From Oceanobacillus zhaokaii (GTDB lineage: Bacteria; Bacillota; Bacilli; Bacillales; Amphibacillaceae), in NCBI RefSeq assembly GCF_003352005.1, contig NZ_CP024848.1, positions 1 through 64,000 of the forward strand: 64,000 bases of DNA, given 5' to 3'. The notes beneath the pieces are model-generated. The model saw only the letters and a list, made by a program, of their open reading frames with translations, was not told the origin of the DNA and did not search any database. Position 1 is the first letter of the stretch. Every line of letters starts with the position of its first letter. The translations under genes and the position numbers were made by a program. Shown here piece after piece: positions 40,511 through 52,738 of this stretch.

Positions 40511-41360
40511 TGATGAGACATTAGGTGCAATCTATGTGGTGCCAACACCGATTGGTAATTTAGAAGATATCACCTTTCGCGCATTAAAAATTTTGAAAAG
40601 CGTAACGGTTATAGCAGCTGAAGATACAAGGAATACAAAGAAACTGCTCAATCATTTTGAGATTCAGACGCCGCTGATTAGCTATCATGAGCATAATAAG
40701 CTGTCACGTGAAGAGCAATTGCTTGCTCGTGTGGAAAACGGTGAATCGATTGCGATTGTAAGTGATGCCGGAATGCCAGCGATTTCTGACCCTGGATTTG
40801 AATTAGTTGAAGCAGCAATTGAACGGGATTTAAAGGTTGTCGTCTTACCAGGGGCAAATGCAGCGTTATGTGCTTTAGTTGGTTCAGGTCTTCCAGCAAA
40901 TGAATTTTATTTTTATGGATTTTTGCCGCGGAAAAAGAAGGATAAAGAGGCCGAATTAACTCGATTGAAGCAATTGAAAGCGACGCTTTTATTCTATGAG
41001 TCACCGTACCGAATAAAGGATACATTAAGTGCAATAAATATAGCGCTCGGTAATCGGCAAGTTGTACTTGCTCGTGAATTAACAAAACGATTTGAGGAAT
41101 TTGCACGTGGTACCGCAGAAGAGCTTCTTACATGGGCAAGTGATCATGAATTAAAGGGAGAGTTCTGTATTGTTGTCGAAGGAAGTGACACAGATATAGA
41201 AGAAGTCGCAGATATCTGGTGGAGTCATTTATCTGTTGTGGACCATGTGAATTATTATATTGATGATAAAGAGTTTTCAAGTAAAGATGCAATCAAGCAA
41301 GTCGCAGTCGATCGAAAAATGCATAAACGTGAGGTTTATCAAACATATCATGTGGAGTAA
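40488..41360 (+). CDS. rsmI: 16S rRNA (cytidine1402-2'-O)-methyltransferase RsmI
   Basis: RsmI methylates the ribose of C1402 in the decoding centre. The 290-residue tetrapyrrole-methylase-fold protein shows VVPTPIGNLEDITFRAL at the N-terminus, the AAEDTRNTKKLL helix, SDAGMPAISDPGFELV and GSGLPANEFYFYGFLPRKKK. The ATG overlaps the yazA end by 23 bases, with GAAAGAAGTGATTC as its site. It closes the yabB-yazA-rsmI unit, which ends at the hairpin shared with the convergent abrB. Confidence 0.96.
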   Translation: MKIQKSFDDETLGAIYVVPTPIGNLEDITFRALKILKSVTVIAAEDTRNTKKLLNHFEIQTPLISYHEHNKLSREEQLLARVENGESIAIVSDAGMPAISDPGFELVEAAIERDLKVVVLPGANAALCALVGSGLPANEFYFYGFLPRKKKDKEAELTRLKQLKATLLFYESPYRIKDTLSAINIALGNRQVVLARELTKRFEEFARGTAEELLTWASDHELKGEFCIVVEGSDTDIEEVADIWWSHLSVVDHVNYYIDDKEFSSKDAIKQVAVDRKMHKREVYQTYHVE

Positions 41361-41366
41361 ATGAAA

Positions 41367-41402
41367 GAGAGCTGACGTGCTTGTGCAAGCGTCAGCTCTC
41401 CT
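41367..41402. terminator. Hairpin between rsmI and abrB
   Basis: A perfect 11-bp stem GAGAGCTGACG/CGTCAGCTCTC with a 12-base loop. There is no long T-tract. Confidence 0.6.
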
Positions 41403-41481
41403 TATGACTTAATGTTATGTTATCTTATTCTAACAGATTCATTTCGTTCTTGTAAATAGAAAAAAATCAGAAAATGGTTAG

Positions 41482-41757
41482 TCATTTCAATTGTGATTCG
41501 ATTTCTTTCATTAATATCCTCGCCCCTTTAGGGCTTAGAACAATCTTCCCGTCTGCAAGGGATACATTATCTTCGGAGACTTCTCCGGTGATTTGGCAGA
41601 CCATATTTGGTTTATATTTTTTGAGAATAATTTTGTCGTTTTCTACATAAATTTCTACTTCATCTTTTACATGAATATCTAGGGTGCGACGTAGTTCGAT
41701 TGGGATTACAACACGACCAAGTTCATCAACTCTGCGAACGATTCCAATTGATTTCAT
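41482..41757 (-). CDS. abrB: Transition-state regulator AbrB
   Basis: AbrB is a global DNA-binding repressor of post-exponential genes. The 91 residues contain the N-terminal swapped-hairpin DNA-binding fold (MKSIGIVRRVDELGRVVIPIELRRTL, then a conserved EIYVENDKIILKKY) and a C-terminal oligomerisation half with KGARILMKEIESQL. GGGGGGAGGTAGAAA precedes the ATG on the minus strand. It is divergent from metG as in B. subtilis. spoVT in this window is its paralogue. Spo0A control is expected from the family, but I did not identify Spo0A boxes. Confidence 0.97.
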   Translation of the reverse strand: MKSIGIVRRVDELGRVVIPIELRRTLDIHVKDEVEIYVENDKIILKKYKPNMVCQITGEVSEDNVSLADGKIVLSPKGARILMKEIESQLK

Positions 41758-41945
41758 TTTCTACCTCCCCCCGAATGAGATATCCCTTTTTTCAGAAAAA
41801 ATAAAAAATTCTATTTGCATCTTGAAATAGAATAGCAACATTGTTTTTTGATGTCAATCTATTTAGCTGAAAAATTAATCTATTTAATTGTTAATTTTAC
41901 TATAAGAATGTTAGATAAGATAATAACAGAATGCCAACAACTATA

Positions 41946-42147
41946 GGTGCTCGTGGGCCTACTGCTCCGGGGAAATACACCACGCGTACCTTTGGGCGGC
42001 TGGTGAGCCTCCTTATGCTTCGCACTTCGGAGTCTCATCCTTAGGCGATTCGTCCCGCAGGACAAGAAAAGCTTCGCCAGCGTTACATCGCAATCAGATA
42101 AATTGAACTTTATTTTCGAGGAGTCTTCTTGTATTTCCTCAGCTGGT
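41946..42147 (+). repeat. Dispersed repeat A, copy with internal insertion
   Basis: Left end GGTGCTCGTGGGCC...GGAAATACACCACGCG and right end GGAGTCTTCTTGTATTTCCT match the elements at 46919 and 61991. The middle agrees up to CGTCCCGCAG (42060), where about 60 extra bases interrupt it before GGAGTC resumes. The rest of the 41758-42431 gap is AT-rich with no recognised feature except the abrB and metG start regions. Confidence 0.65.
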
Positions 42148-42431
42148 ATTATGCAATTGCTAACTATTTCTGCCTTTAAAAAAAAGAGCTGGCAAATACC
42201 TCTCTCATAGCCGTTGATTGGGGTGGAAATCAACATTGCTCGTATCTCAAGATTTCAGTAGCAAACTAAATTATACCTATATAAAGTAATAGATATGGTC
42301 AAAAAATTGTTTAACCATTATTTTCGTTGGCAATCATTATTATTAAGCAGTATTTGGCAAATTACGTTATAATAGCTACAATAGAGATACCTTATTTAAT
42401 TATGATTGATTGGAATTTAGGAGGTAAATGA

Positions 42432-44459
<2,028 letters not shown>

Positions 44460-44480
44460 TAAAAGAACATATAAGCAAAT

Positions 44481-44510
44481 ACCCTGCTAGTCATTTAGCG
44501 GGGTGTTTCC
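44481..44510 (+). terminator. Hairpin behind metG
   Basis: ACCCTGCT/AGCGGGGT with one G-U pair and tail GTTTCCTGTT; a weak terminator. Confidence 0.55.
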
Positions 44511-44554
44511 TGTTACTTACAAAAACTGCTAACGATTAGGAGAGGATTTGCGTC

Positions 44555-45337
44555 ATGTTATTTGATACTCATACACATTTAAATGCAGAGGAATTCACAG
44601 AGGAAATTCCGGAGGCTGTAAAGCGAGCAGAGGAAAATGGGGTTACCCATATGGCTGTCGTCGGATTTGATACAAAAACAATCGATAAGTCATTAGAGCT
44701 TAGCGAATCCTATGATGGAATTTACAGTATTATCGGCTGGCATCCAACCGAAAGCTATATATATACAGACGCAATCGAAGAAAAGCTTTATCAACAATTA
44801 AAACAGCCCAAGGTAGTTGCAATGGGAGAAATGGGATTGGATTACCACTGGGATACGTCGCCAAAGGATGTGCAAAAGGCCGTTTTTAGACGCCAAATGC
44901 GAATCGCCAAAGAATTGAAGCTGCCCATTAGCATCCACATGCGTGATGCCATAGAGGATACCTACCAAATTCTAAAGGAAGAGCATGTAGAAGATATTGG
45001 TGGTATCATGCATAGCTTCAGCGGTGATATAGAATGGATGGAGCGGTTTTTAGACCTGGGAATGCATATTTCCTTGAGTGGTGTTGTCACGTTTAAAAAC
45101 GCAAAAGAAGTGAAGGAAGTGGCAAAAGCTGCTCCTTTGGATAAATTACTGATTGAAACAGATGCACCTTATTTATCACCCGTTCCATATCGAGGCAAAC
45201 GAAATGAGCCTGCATATGTTAAATATGTAGCTGAGGAGATAGCTAAATTAAGAGAAATTCCGACAGATGAAATTGCTAAAATAACAACTAAAAACGCCTT
45301 TCGTTTATTTGGAATTAACGAGGATTTGCTTAAATAA
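44555..45337 (+). CDS. yabD: TatD-family metal-dependent DNase (YabD)
   Basis: The 260-residue TIM-barrel hydrolase carries the metal-site motifs DTHTHLNAEEF at the N-terminus, GEMGLDYHWDTSP, PISIHMRDA, GIMHSFSG and ETDAPYLSP. TatD enzymes are divalent-metal 3'-5' exonucleases linked to DNA repair and RNA or DNA turnover; the substrate here is inferred. AGGAGAGGATTTGCGTC precedes the ATG. It lies between metG and yabE. Confidence 0.95.
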   Translation: MLFDTHTHLNAEEFTEEIPEAVKRAEENGVTHMAVVGFDTKTIDKSLELSESYDGIYSIIGWHPTESYIYTDAIEEKLYQQLKQPKVVAMGEMGLDYHWDTSPKDVQKAVFRRQMRIAKELKLPISIHMRDAIEDTYQILKEEHVEDIGGIMHSFSGDIEWMERFLDLGMHISLSGVVTFKNAKEVKEVAKAAPLDKLLIETDAPYLSPVPYRGKRNEPAYVKYVAEEIAKLREIPTDEIAKITTKNAFRLFGINEDLLK

Positions 45338-45382
45338 AACGTAATAAGGTTGGAATAAAACAGGATAATAATGGGATTTCCT

Positions 45383-45416
45383 AAGGGGTTGGTGTATAGC
45401 CAATCCTTCTTTTTTA
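45383..45416 (+). terminator. Terminator behind tatD
   Basis: AAGGGGTTGG pairs with CCAATCCTT (one mismatch), tail CTTTTTT. Confidence 0.75.
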
Positions 45417-45592
45417 TAATTTTGTATACCGGATAATCGCAGTTATACCAGCCATCGCAAGGTTTTACATTTAATAAAATAGATAGTGCAACAACGGTTG
45501 TAATACAATTGTAAAGTAAACGTAAATAGAATAGCTTTGACTTTGGGTTTGCCTCTTAATATAATCAATAACGTCTAGAGGAGGCAAGATGC

Positions 45593-46828
45593 ATGCGAAT
45601 TATTTCAAAGCTATTGCCGGCATCAAAAATGAAGCTGGTTATATCAGTACTTGGTGTTTTCGTACTTGTATTGTTTTCAGGGTTAGTACTATTTGAGGCG
45701 ACGAAGGCTGAAGTAGTAATTTCAAATAACGGTGAAAAACAAACAATCGACACACACACTAATACTGTAGGAGAACTACTTAACGAAGTAGGAATTGTTG
45801 TTTCAGAACATGATATATTGTCGCATAATAAAGATGGGGCAATTAAAAATGGTATGACAATTGATTATGAAAGTGCAAAACAAATTATATTAACAATCGA
45901 CGGGAAAGACGATACATATTATACAACTGCAGACACGGTGGGAGATTTTCTAAATGAGCAAAATCTATCATTTGCAGCACATGATATTATTTCACATAAA
46001 ACTACAGAACCAACAACAGATGGATTAAACATTGATGTTACTACTGCATATCAAATAACAATTCAAGATGGGGCTAAAAATCGAACAGTATGGACGACGA
46101 CAGGTGGATCGGTATTCGATTTACTCAACAAAAATAAAATCAGGCTGAATGAGCATGATCGGATTCAACCAAGTGCAGAAACAATGATCGATAATAAAAC
46201 GGAAGTTTCAATTGTCAGAGTTAATAAGGTTGTCGATGAAGTACATGAGAGTGTTAGTTATAGCACGGAAAAGCAGCAGGATAATACCCTTGTTAAAGGG
46301 GAAGAAAAAGTAATTACGCAAGGTCAAGATGGAATCGTAGTGAAGAAATACAATGTAACTACAGAAAATGGCAAAGAAGTAAGTCGAGAGCTTGTAAACG
46401 AAGAAGTTAAGAAGCCAAGCACGAATCGTGTCGTTGCTGTGGGTACAAAGGAGCCAGAAGCAGAACAAGGGCTTGTTACATTAGCAAATACATCATCTGG
46501 CAGTAATCATGGTATCGTGAATACAAGCACAGGTGGGAAAACATTAACGATGACTGCTAGTGCATTTACATCAGAGTGTAGTGGATGTTCTGGGTATACT
46601 GCCACAGGGATTAACTTAAATGCAAATCCGAATATGAAAGTAATTGCAGTGGACCCAAACGTCATACCACTTGGATCGAGAGTATGGATTGAAGGATATG
46701 GTGTAGCAATTGCTGGAGATACAGGTGGCGCTATTAATGGCAACCGAATTGATGTCCACGTTCCAACAAAAGCAGATGCATATAGCTGGGGAGTTAAAAC
46801 AGTTCAAGTGAAAATTCTTGATTCATAA
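45593..46828 (+). CDS. yabE: Cell-wall protein YabE (DUF348 repeats, G5, 3D domain)
   Basis: YabE is a resuscitation-promoting-factor-like wall protein that remodels peptidoglycan. The 411-residue protein has an N-terminal membrane anchor or signal (residues 13-34), three DUF348 repeats (about 38-80, 96-140, 152-195), a G5 domain (about 205-285) and a C-terminal 3D domain with three conserved aspartates (VDPNVIPLGS, GDTGGAI, RIDVHV). AGAGGAGGCAAGATGC precedes the ATG. It is a single gene with terminators on both sides. Confidence 0.96.
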   Translation: MRIISKLLPASKMKLVISVLGVFVLVLFSGLVLFEATKAEVVISNNGEKQTIDTHTNTVGELLNEVGIVVSEHDILSHNKDGAIKNGMTIDYESAKQIILTIDGKDDTYYTTADTVGDFLNEQNLSFAAHDIISHKTTEPTTDGLNIDVTTAYQITIQDGAKNRTVWTTTGGSVFDLLNKNKIRLNEHDRIQPSAETMIDNKTEVSIVRVNKVVDEVHESVSYSTEKQQDNTLVKGEEKVITQGQDGIVVKKYNVTTENGKEVSRELVNEEVKKPSTNRVVAVGTKEPEAEQGLVTLANTSSGSNHGIVNTSTGGKTLTMTASAFTSECSGCSGYTATGINLNANPNMKVIAVDPNVIPLGSRVWIEGYGVAIAGDTGGAINGNRIDVHVPTKADAYSWGVKTVQVKILDS

Positions 46829-46840
46829 TGAATATAGGAT

Positions 46841-46882
46841 ATATGCTCTTACCATGATAATATGGTAAGAGCATATTTTTTC
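46841..46882 (+). terminator. Strong terminator behind yabE
   Basis: A perfect 15-bp stem ATATGCTCTTACCAT/ATGGTAAGAGCATAT followed by TTTTTTC. Confidence 0.95.
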
Positions 46883-46918
46883 TTAGGTCTATTTCTGATA
46901 TTAATTCTTTGGATATCA

Positions 46919-47058
46919 AATGCTCTCGGGCCAGCGCTCCGAAAATACACTACGCGCACCTTAGGGGGGGGCTGGTGAGCCTTCTCGTGCTGTCGCACTT
47001 CGAAGTCTCACCTAGGCCCTTCCTCCCGCAGGAGTCTACGTGTATTTTCTCCGCTAGG
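46919..47058 (+). repeat. Dispersed repeat A, full copy
   Basis: The element runs from AAATGCTCTCGGGCCAG to TTCTCCGCTAGGG. The arms GAAAATACAC (46941) and GTGTATTTTC (47040) are inverted repeats about 90 bases apart. Between them lie a GGTGAGCC segment, a GTGCTGTCGCAC hairpin and CCTAGG-type pairing, so the whole can fold on itself. The remaining 47059-47241 spacer shows only the rnmV start site. Confidence 0.7.
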
Positions 47059-47241
47059 GATGTGTGAGTAAAAAAAATTCTATCCTTCTAATAAATAGAA
47101 CCCTATCTCCTTCTCTCGTATGTAGGAGGAAATCAATATTGCACCTAGTCGCAGCAGTTTTTATACCAGTTGTTAAAAGGAAATATATATACTTCATAAT
47201 TCTATAAAGAAGTAACCCAGTAACCCGATGGAGGGAAATTT

Positions 47242-48680
<1,439 letters not shown>

Positions 48681-48682
<2 letters not shown>

Positions 48683-48711
48683 GTTATTGTCAAACAATAG
48701 CTCTTTTTTTA
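48681..48711 (+). terminator. Terminator behind rsmA
   Basis: GAGTTATTG/CAATAGCTC with a 5-base loop and a run of seven T; it overlaps the stop codon region. Confidence 0.9.
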
Positions 48712-48789
48712 TTTCCGCACAGTTAGGCTGTCATCCTCATAATCTATATTGAGATGCTTTCAAATTAATGGAGGCAGTGAGGTGAATGT

Positions 48790-49656
48790 ATGGAAGTTAC
48801 GGTAGGTACCTTAGTTTCTCGTAAATCGTATAATCATGACTTAGTATTCCGGGTGGCTTTGATAAAAGATGGGATTGCCAATTTATATGGGGAAGCGATT
48901 CGTTTGGAAGCAGATGCACCGATTGATGATTTAGTTATAGTAGAGACGAGAGAGCTGGAGAGAAGGCGTAAGAAGGTAAAAGAAAAGGAAGAGAATTCTT
49001 ATCGCTTATTTCGTCAAGATTATCAATTAGTAAAAGAGAAACGCGAATATCATGCAACAGATGGATATCAGGATTATGCAAAATATTTCCAATTACCAAC
49101 GAAGGTTCTTCATTTAGATGGGGATCAAATGTATTTAAGAAAATGCATTTCATTATACCAAAGGATGGGCTTGCAGGTACATGGGGTGCATTTAAATGAA
49201 AAGGATATGCCTTCAGAGATTGGCCCGCTAATTGAGCGAATTCAACCTAATATTATTGTCATTACTGGGCATGACTCCTTTTCAAAGAATAAAGGTGCAA
49301 AGGAGGATCTTCGTGCATATCGTCATTCGAAGTATTTTGTTGAGACAGTAAGAGAAGCACGTCGAATTAATCCACATCTTGATCAAATGGTAATTTTCGC
49401 TGGTGCTTGCCAATCTCATTTCGAATCACTTATTCGCGCGGGGGCAAATTTTGCCAGTTCACCATTTCGAATTAATATTCATGCACTTGATCCTGTTTAT
49501 ATAGCTGCAAAGATTGCTTATACGCCATTTATGGAGAGTGTCAGTGTGTGGGACGCGTTGAAGAACACAATGACAGGGGAAAAGGGAATGGGGGGCATCG
49601 AGACTAGAGGATTACTTCGGACAGGGATGCCTTATTTGGAAGAAACAGAAGAATAG
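48790..49656 (+). CDS. yabG: Sporulation-specific protease YabG
   Basis: YabG is a mother-cell protease (peptidase family U57) that cleaves spore-coat proteins such as SpoIVA and SafA, allowing coat cross-linking. The 288-residue protein has an N-terminal SH3-like region, a basic linker (RRRKKVKEKEE) and the conserved catalytic half with HLNEKDMPSEIGPLI, IVITGHDSFSKN and VIFAGACQSHFESLIRAGANFASSP. The ATG has GGCAGTGAGGTGA ahead. In B. subtilis it is made under sigma-K; I did not locate that promoter. Confidence 0.95.
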   Translation: MEVTVGTLVSRKSYNHDLVFRVALIKDGIANLYGEAIRLEADAPIDDLVIVETRELERRRKKVKEKEENSYRLFRQDYQLVKEKREYHATDGYQDYAKYFQLPTKVLHLDGDQMYLRKCISLYQRMGLQVHGVHLNEKDMPSEIGPLIERIQPNIIVITGHDSFSKNKGAKEDLRAYRHSKYFVETVREARRINPHLDQMVIFAGACQSHFESLIRAGANFASSPFRINIHALDPVYIAAKIAYTPFMESVSVWDALKNTMTGEKGMGGIETRGLLRTGMPYLEETEE

Positions 49657-49665
49657 TGATAGTAA

Positions 49666-49699
49666 TTCGCCCCTAACGGTATAAGGGGCGAATTTTTTT
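49666..49699 (+). terminator. Terminator behind yabG
   Basis: A perfect 9-bp stem TTCGCCCCT/AGGGGCGAA followed by TTTTTTT. Confidence 0.9.
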
Positions 49700-49839
49700 A
49701 GGAAGATATCCGATCTACCCTTCTTATAAGTGATGCAGAGCCTGACACAGGAATCTTAAGCATTTATAAAATAAATAGAAAAATCATACATAAAATGTTA
49801 ACTTTTACAAATAATATCATAAATAGGCAAATTTTATTG

Positions 49840-49869
49840 TTGACATGAAAAATGAACTCCTGTTATAAT
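49840..49869 (+). promoter_or_regulatory. veg promoter 1 (sigma-A)
   Basis: Consensus TTGACA (49840-49845), an 18-base spacer and consensus TATAAT (49864-49869). Confidence 0.85.
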
Positions 49870-49881
49870 ATAAAGTTTCAT

Positions 49882-49910
49882 TTGACTATTGACCAAGCAT
49901 ATGCTATAAT
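49882..49910 (+). promoter_or_regulatory. veg promoter 2 (sigma-A), in tandem
   Basis: TTGACT (49882-49887), a 17-base spacer and TATAAT (49905-49910), 41 bases after promoter 1 and 23 bases before the TTG start. Confidence 0.75.
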
Positions 49911-49932
49911 TGCTTTAGTGAGGTGGAGTGTA

Positions 49933-50199
49933 TTGGCTAAAACATTATTCGAAATCAAGCAAGGTCTTGAAGGTTATGTCGGAAAGCGGTTGGAACTTAC
50001 AGCCAACGGTGGAAGAAGAAAGACAATTGTACGATCGGGAGTATTAGCGGAAACATATCCTTCCGTATTTATTGTTGAGCTTGACCAAGACGAGAATGCA
50101 TTCGAGCGTGTTTCATACAGCTATGCAGACGTTTTAACAGAAACAGTAGAATTGAATTTTCTAGATGAACGAAATAAAGGATTATTAGTAGAGCAGTAG
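49933..50199 (+). CDS. veg: Veg protein
   Basis: Veg is a small, abundant protein that in B. subtilis stimulates biofilm-matrix genes by opposing the SinR repressor. The 88-residue sequence starts [22 protein letters not shown] when read from the TTG at 49933, and contains [23 protein letters not shown] and [16 protein letters not shown], as in the B. subtilis protein. GAGGTGGAG is the ribosome-binding site, 5 bases ahead. The open frame upstream crosses the second promoter and is not translated. Two near-consensus promoters predict very high expression. Confidence 0.97.
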   Translation: MAKTLFEIKQGLEGYVGKRLELTANGGRRKTIVRSGVLAETYPSVFIVELDQDENAFERVSYSYADVLTETVELNFLDERNKGLLVEQ

Positions 50200-50224
50200 G
50201 CAGATAGTAGCCTATTGCTTTTTT
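50192..50224 (+). terminator. Terminator behind veg
   Basis: AGCAGTAGGC pairs with GCCTATTGCT (imperfect), tail TTTTTAT; it overlaps the stop codon. Confidence 0.65.
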
Positions 50225-50368
50225 ATTTTAGCTTTTCACTTAAATAAAATTATATATCTTTGCCTAAATTTTCCCTGATTTACATATATCTAACTTGTGT
50301 TGATTTTCACCTTTTACGCAAACTATGGATGTCGTAATCATTTGAATTGCGAAAGGGGTTGTTCTTTC

Positions 50369-50554
50369 ATGGCTAGACGTAGAGGGATTATGTCAGACCA
50401 ATTGAAAGAAGAAATTGCCAAGGAATTAGGTTTTTACGACACGGTACAACAAGAGGGATGGGGCGGAATCAAAGCAAGAGATGCCGGTAATATGGTAAAA
50501 CGTGCTATTGAAATCGCCGAGCAAAGCATGAGTCAAAATAGTAACCTGAAGTAA
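50369..50554 (+). CDS. sspF: Small acid-soluble spore protein SspF
   Basis: SspF is a minor alpha/beta-type SASP-like protein that coats spore DNA. The 61 residues carry [24 protein letters not shown] and [23 protein letters not shown]; the latter includes the segment bound to DNA and the family's GNMVKR helix. The ATG at 50369 follows GAAAGGGG. Expression in the forespore under sigma-G is expected from the family; I could not place a convincing sigma-G promoter. A strong terminator follows. Confidence 0.95.
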   Translation: MARRRGIMSDQLKEEIAKELGFYDTVQQEGWGGIKARDAGNMVKRAIEIAEQSMSQNSNLK

Positions 50555-50556
50555 AG

Positions 50557-50603
50557 AAGCGCCATCAATTTTAGTTTACTCTAAAATTGATGGTGCTTTT
50601 TCT
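50557..50603 (+). terminator. Strong terminator behind sspF
   Basis: An 18-bp stem AAGCGCCATCAATTTTAG/CTAAAATTGATGGTGCTT with one G-U pair and a 6-base loop, followed by TTTTCTT. Confidence 0.95.
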
Positions 50604-50635
50604 TATGGCTCACTTTACAAGATAGTGAATTGCCA

Positions 50636-50815
50636 AGCGTTTTCCAGCCGTTTGCTTATGCGTCCGCTTCTAAACAGTCGCCTCAGCATTTTAAGTTCAG
50701 CTTCGGCTCCTAGAAGCTACCGTCATAAGCAATTGGCACTCCAAACGCTAAAAATCAAGCGTTTTCCGGCCTCTTGCTTATGCGTCCGCTTCTAAACAGT
50801 CGCCTCAGCATTTTT
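50636..50815. repeat. Dispersed repeat C: two direct copies flanking an inverted copy
   Basis: AAGCGTTTTCCAGCCGTTTG...CGCCTCAGCATTTT (50636-50692) recurs at 50757-50814 with about five changes. Between them TAGAAGCTACCGTCATAAGC...AACGCT (near 50711-50750) is a diverged reverse complement of the same unit. Either direct copy can fold with the middle one. No ORF lies in this 359-base gap. Confidence 0.75.
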
Positions 50816-50913
50816 ATTATGTTACAATTTGTTTAGCATTTTACCTGAGGGTATTAGGGTAGAGAGACTTACGGAAAGAAGTTTCACTTTTTGTGACGAA
50901 GTAGGTGACGTGA

Positions 50914-51765
50914 ATGGCACTTTTGGAAAAGGCGCCAGCGAAGATAAACTTATCACTTGATGTGTTAGGGAAACGAAATGATGGGTATCATAATGTCGAA
51001 ATGATTATGACAACGATTGATTTAGCAGATCGGATTGAATTATCCCCTCTTGAACAAGATAAGATTATTATTTCCCTAGAGAGCAGATATGTCCCAAATG
51101 ATGAGCGGAATTTAGCATATAAGGCTGCAGAGATATTTAAGGAAAAATATGGAATTAAAATGGGTGTGCATATTAAAATTGAAAAAAACATCCCCGTTTC
51201 TGCAGGACTTGGTGGTGGAAGTACAGATGCAGCAGCTGTACTTAGAGGTATGAACCGTTTATGGAATCTAAATATTCCACTCAAGGAATTAGCAGAGCTG
51301 GGAGCGACAATTGGCTCAGATATTTCCTTTTGTGTCTATGGAAATACCGCTATTGCAAGAGGATTTGGGGAAAAAATTGAGAAATTAGATTCTCCACCTC
51401 CATGTTGGGTTGTATTGGCAAAGCCCGATATTGGTGTTTCTACTAGAACAATTTTTGCTCGAGTAAAGGTGGATGAATTATATCATCCAGATACGAATAA
51501 TATTCTTGAGGCATTGACAGAGAAGGACTTCTCGAAGCTCTGCAGAAATATCGGGAATTCGCTTGAACAGATTACTCAGTACCTTCATCCAGAGGTCAGG
51601 CAAATTAAGGAAGCGATGCGGCAAATTGGTGCTACTGGTGTATTGATGAGTGGAAGTGGACCTACTGTATATGGCTTAGTCGAGCATGAAAACAAAGCGA
51701 GAAGGATTTATAATGGTATGCGTGGATTTTGCGAAGAGGTATATTTGGTTCGATTAATTGGATAA
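50914..51765 (+). CDS. ispE: 4-diphosphocytidyl-2-C-methyl-D-erythritol kinase
   Basis: IspE phosphorylates an intermediate of the MEP pathway to isoprenoid precursors. The 283-residue GHMP kinase shows the N-terminal [20 protein letters not shown], the ATP loop [21 protein letters not shown] and the C-terminal [28 protein letters not shown] precedes the ATG. purR follows after 65 bases without a terminator. Confidence 0.97.
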   Translation: MALLEKAPAKINLSLDVLGKRNDGYHNVEMIMTTIDLADRIELSPLEQDKIIISLESRYVPNDERNLAYKAAEIFKEKYGIKMGVHIKIEKNIPVSAGLGGGSTDAAAVLRGMNRLWNLNIPLKELAELGATIGSDISFCVYGNTAIARGFGEKIEKLDSPPPCWVVLAKPDIGVSTRTIFARVKVDELYHPDTNNILEALTEKDFSKLCRNIGNSLEQITQYLHPEVRQIKEAMRQIGATGVLMSGSGPTVYGLVEHENKARRIYNGMRGFCEEVYLVRLIG

Positions 51766-51830
51766 TTATTGCCTAAACGCGTATAAAAATGATATATTTT
51801 AAGTTAAATATACGGTTTTGAGGTGTAACG

Positions 51831-52646
51831 ATGAAAAGAAGTAACCGATTAGTTGTATTGACTGATTTTTTTCTTGAGAATCCAAGAAAGCATATACAGT
51901 TACCATATTTCGTTGAATTATGTGGTACAACAAAATCATCCATTAGTGAGGATCTGGATATTATAGATACGGTTTTGGAAGAGCAAGGACTTGGATATTT
52001 GCAAAGATCTACTGGTGCTGGTGGCGGAGTGAAATATATTCCGGAATTTGATGTAAATAGAAGCGAATTATTTGTAGAGGAGCTCCGTCAAAAGCTGATG
52101 GATTCTAACCGAATTCTCCCAGGCGGCTATTTGTACATGAGCGATTTACTAGGAGATCCTAAGATTGTTCGGGAAATTGGGCGTGTGTTTGCATCTGCTT
52201 TTTCTAAATTAGATATCGATGTAGTAATGACGGTAGCGACGAAGGGGATTCCATTAGCATATGCAGTGGCATCGTTTCTAAATGTGCCTGTAGTTATCGC
52301 AAGAAGAGATCCAAAAGTAACAGAGGGCTCATCTGTAAGCATTAATTATGTATCTGGTTCGTCACGGAAAATACAAACGATGGTGTTAACGAAACGTAGT
52401 CTAAAGGACGGAGCGAATGTTTGTATTGTTGATGACTTTATGAAGGCTGGCGGAACCATCAATGGAATGATTAGCCTGCTCGCAGAATTTAATGCACATG
52501 TAAAAGCTATTGGTGTATTGGCAGAGGCGGACGATGAAGATGAGGAACGAGTTGTAACGAATTATACTTCTCTTGTAAAAATATCGAGAGTCGATATGCT
52601 GCGGAAAACGATTGAAATTCAACCTGGGAATATAGCATCACTCTAG
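51831..52646 (+). CDS. purR: Purine operon repressor PurR
   Basis: PurR represses purine synthesis and transport genes; PRPP relieves binding and (p)ppGpp competes with PRPP. The 271-residue protein has an N-terminal winged helix (residues 1-75, MKRSNRLVVLTDFFLENP) and a phosphoribosyltransferase-fold domain with the PRPP loop VCIVDDFMKAGGTINGM. GAGGTGTAACG precedes the ATG. In B. subtilis yabJ follows; here the gene is absent and spoVG is next. prs and guaB in this window belong to the same nucleotide network. Confidence 0.97.
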   Translation: MKRSNRLVVLTDFFLENPRKHIQLPYFVELCGTTKSSISEDLDIIDTVLEEQGLGYLQRSTGAGGGVKYIPEFDVNRSELFVEELRQKLMDSNRILPGGYLYMSDLLGDPKIVREIGRVFASAFSKLDIDVVMTVATKGIPLAYAVASFLNVPVVIARRDPKVTEGSSVSINYVSGSSRKIQTMVLTKRSLKDGANVCIVDDFMKAGGTINGMISLLAEFNAHVKAIGVLAEADDEDEERVVTNYTSLVKISRVDMLRKTIEIQPGNIASL

Positions 52647-52738
52647 TAATAGCGCATAGCAAAAAAGAATGATATTAACTAATTTTTCCTTAAAAATAGA
52701 ATTTTTATGATTTTTTTATTTTATTTTGCAATTTTAGC

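Noticed and set aside
41758..42431. A T-box or other riboswitch before metG
   Set aside because: No T-box sequence (GGGTGGNACCGCG type) or terminator-antiterminator pair is present; the structured part is a repeat-A copy.
50636..50815. Repeats that might be a CRISPR array
   Set aside because: Only two direct copies of about 57 bases with an inverted copy between them, no regular spacers and no cas genes.
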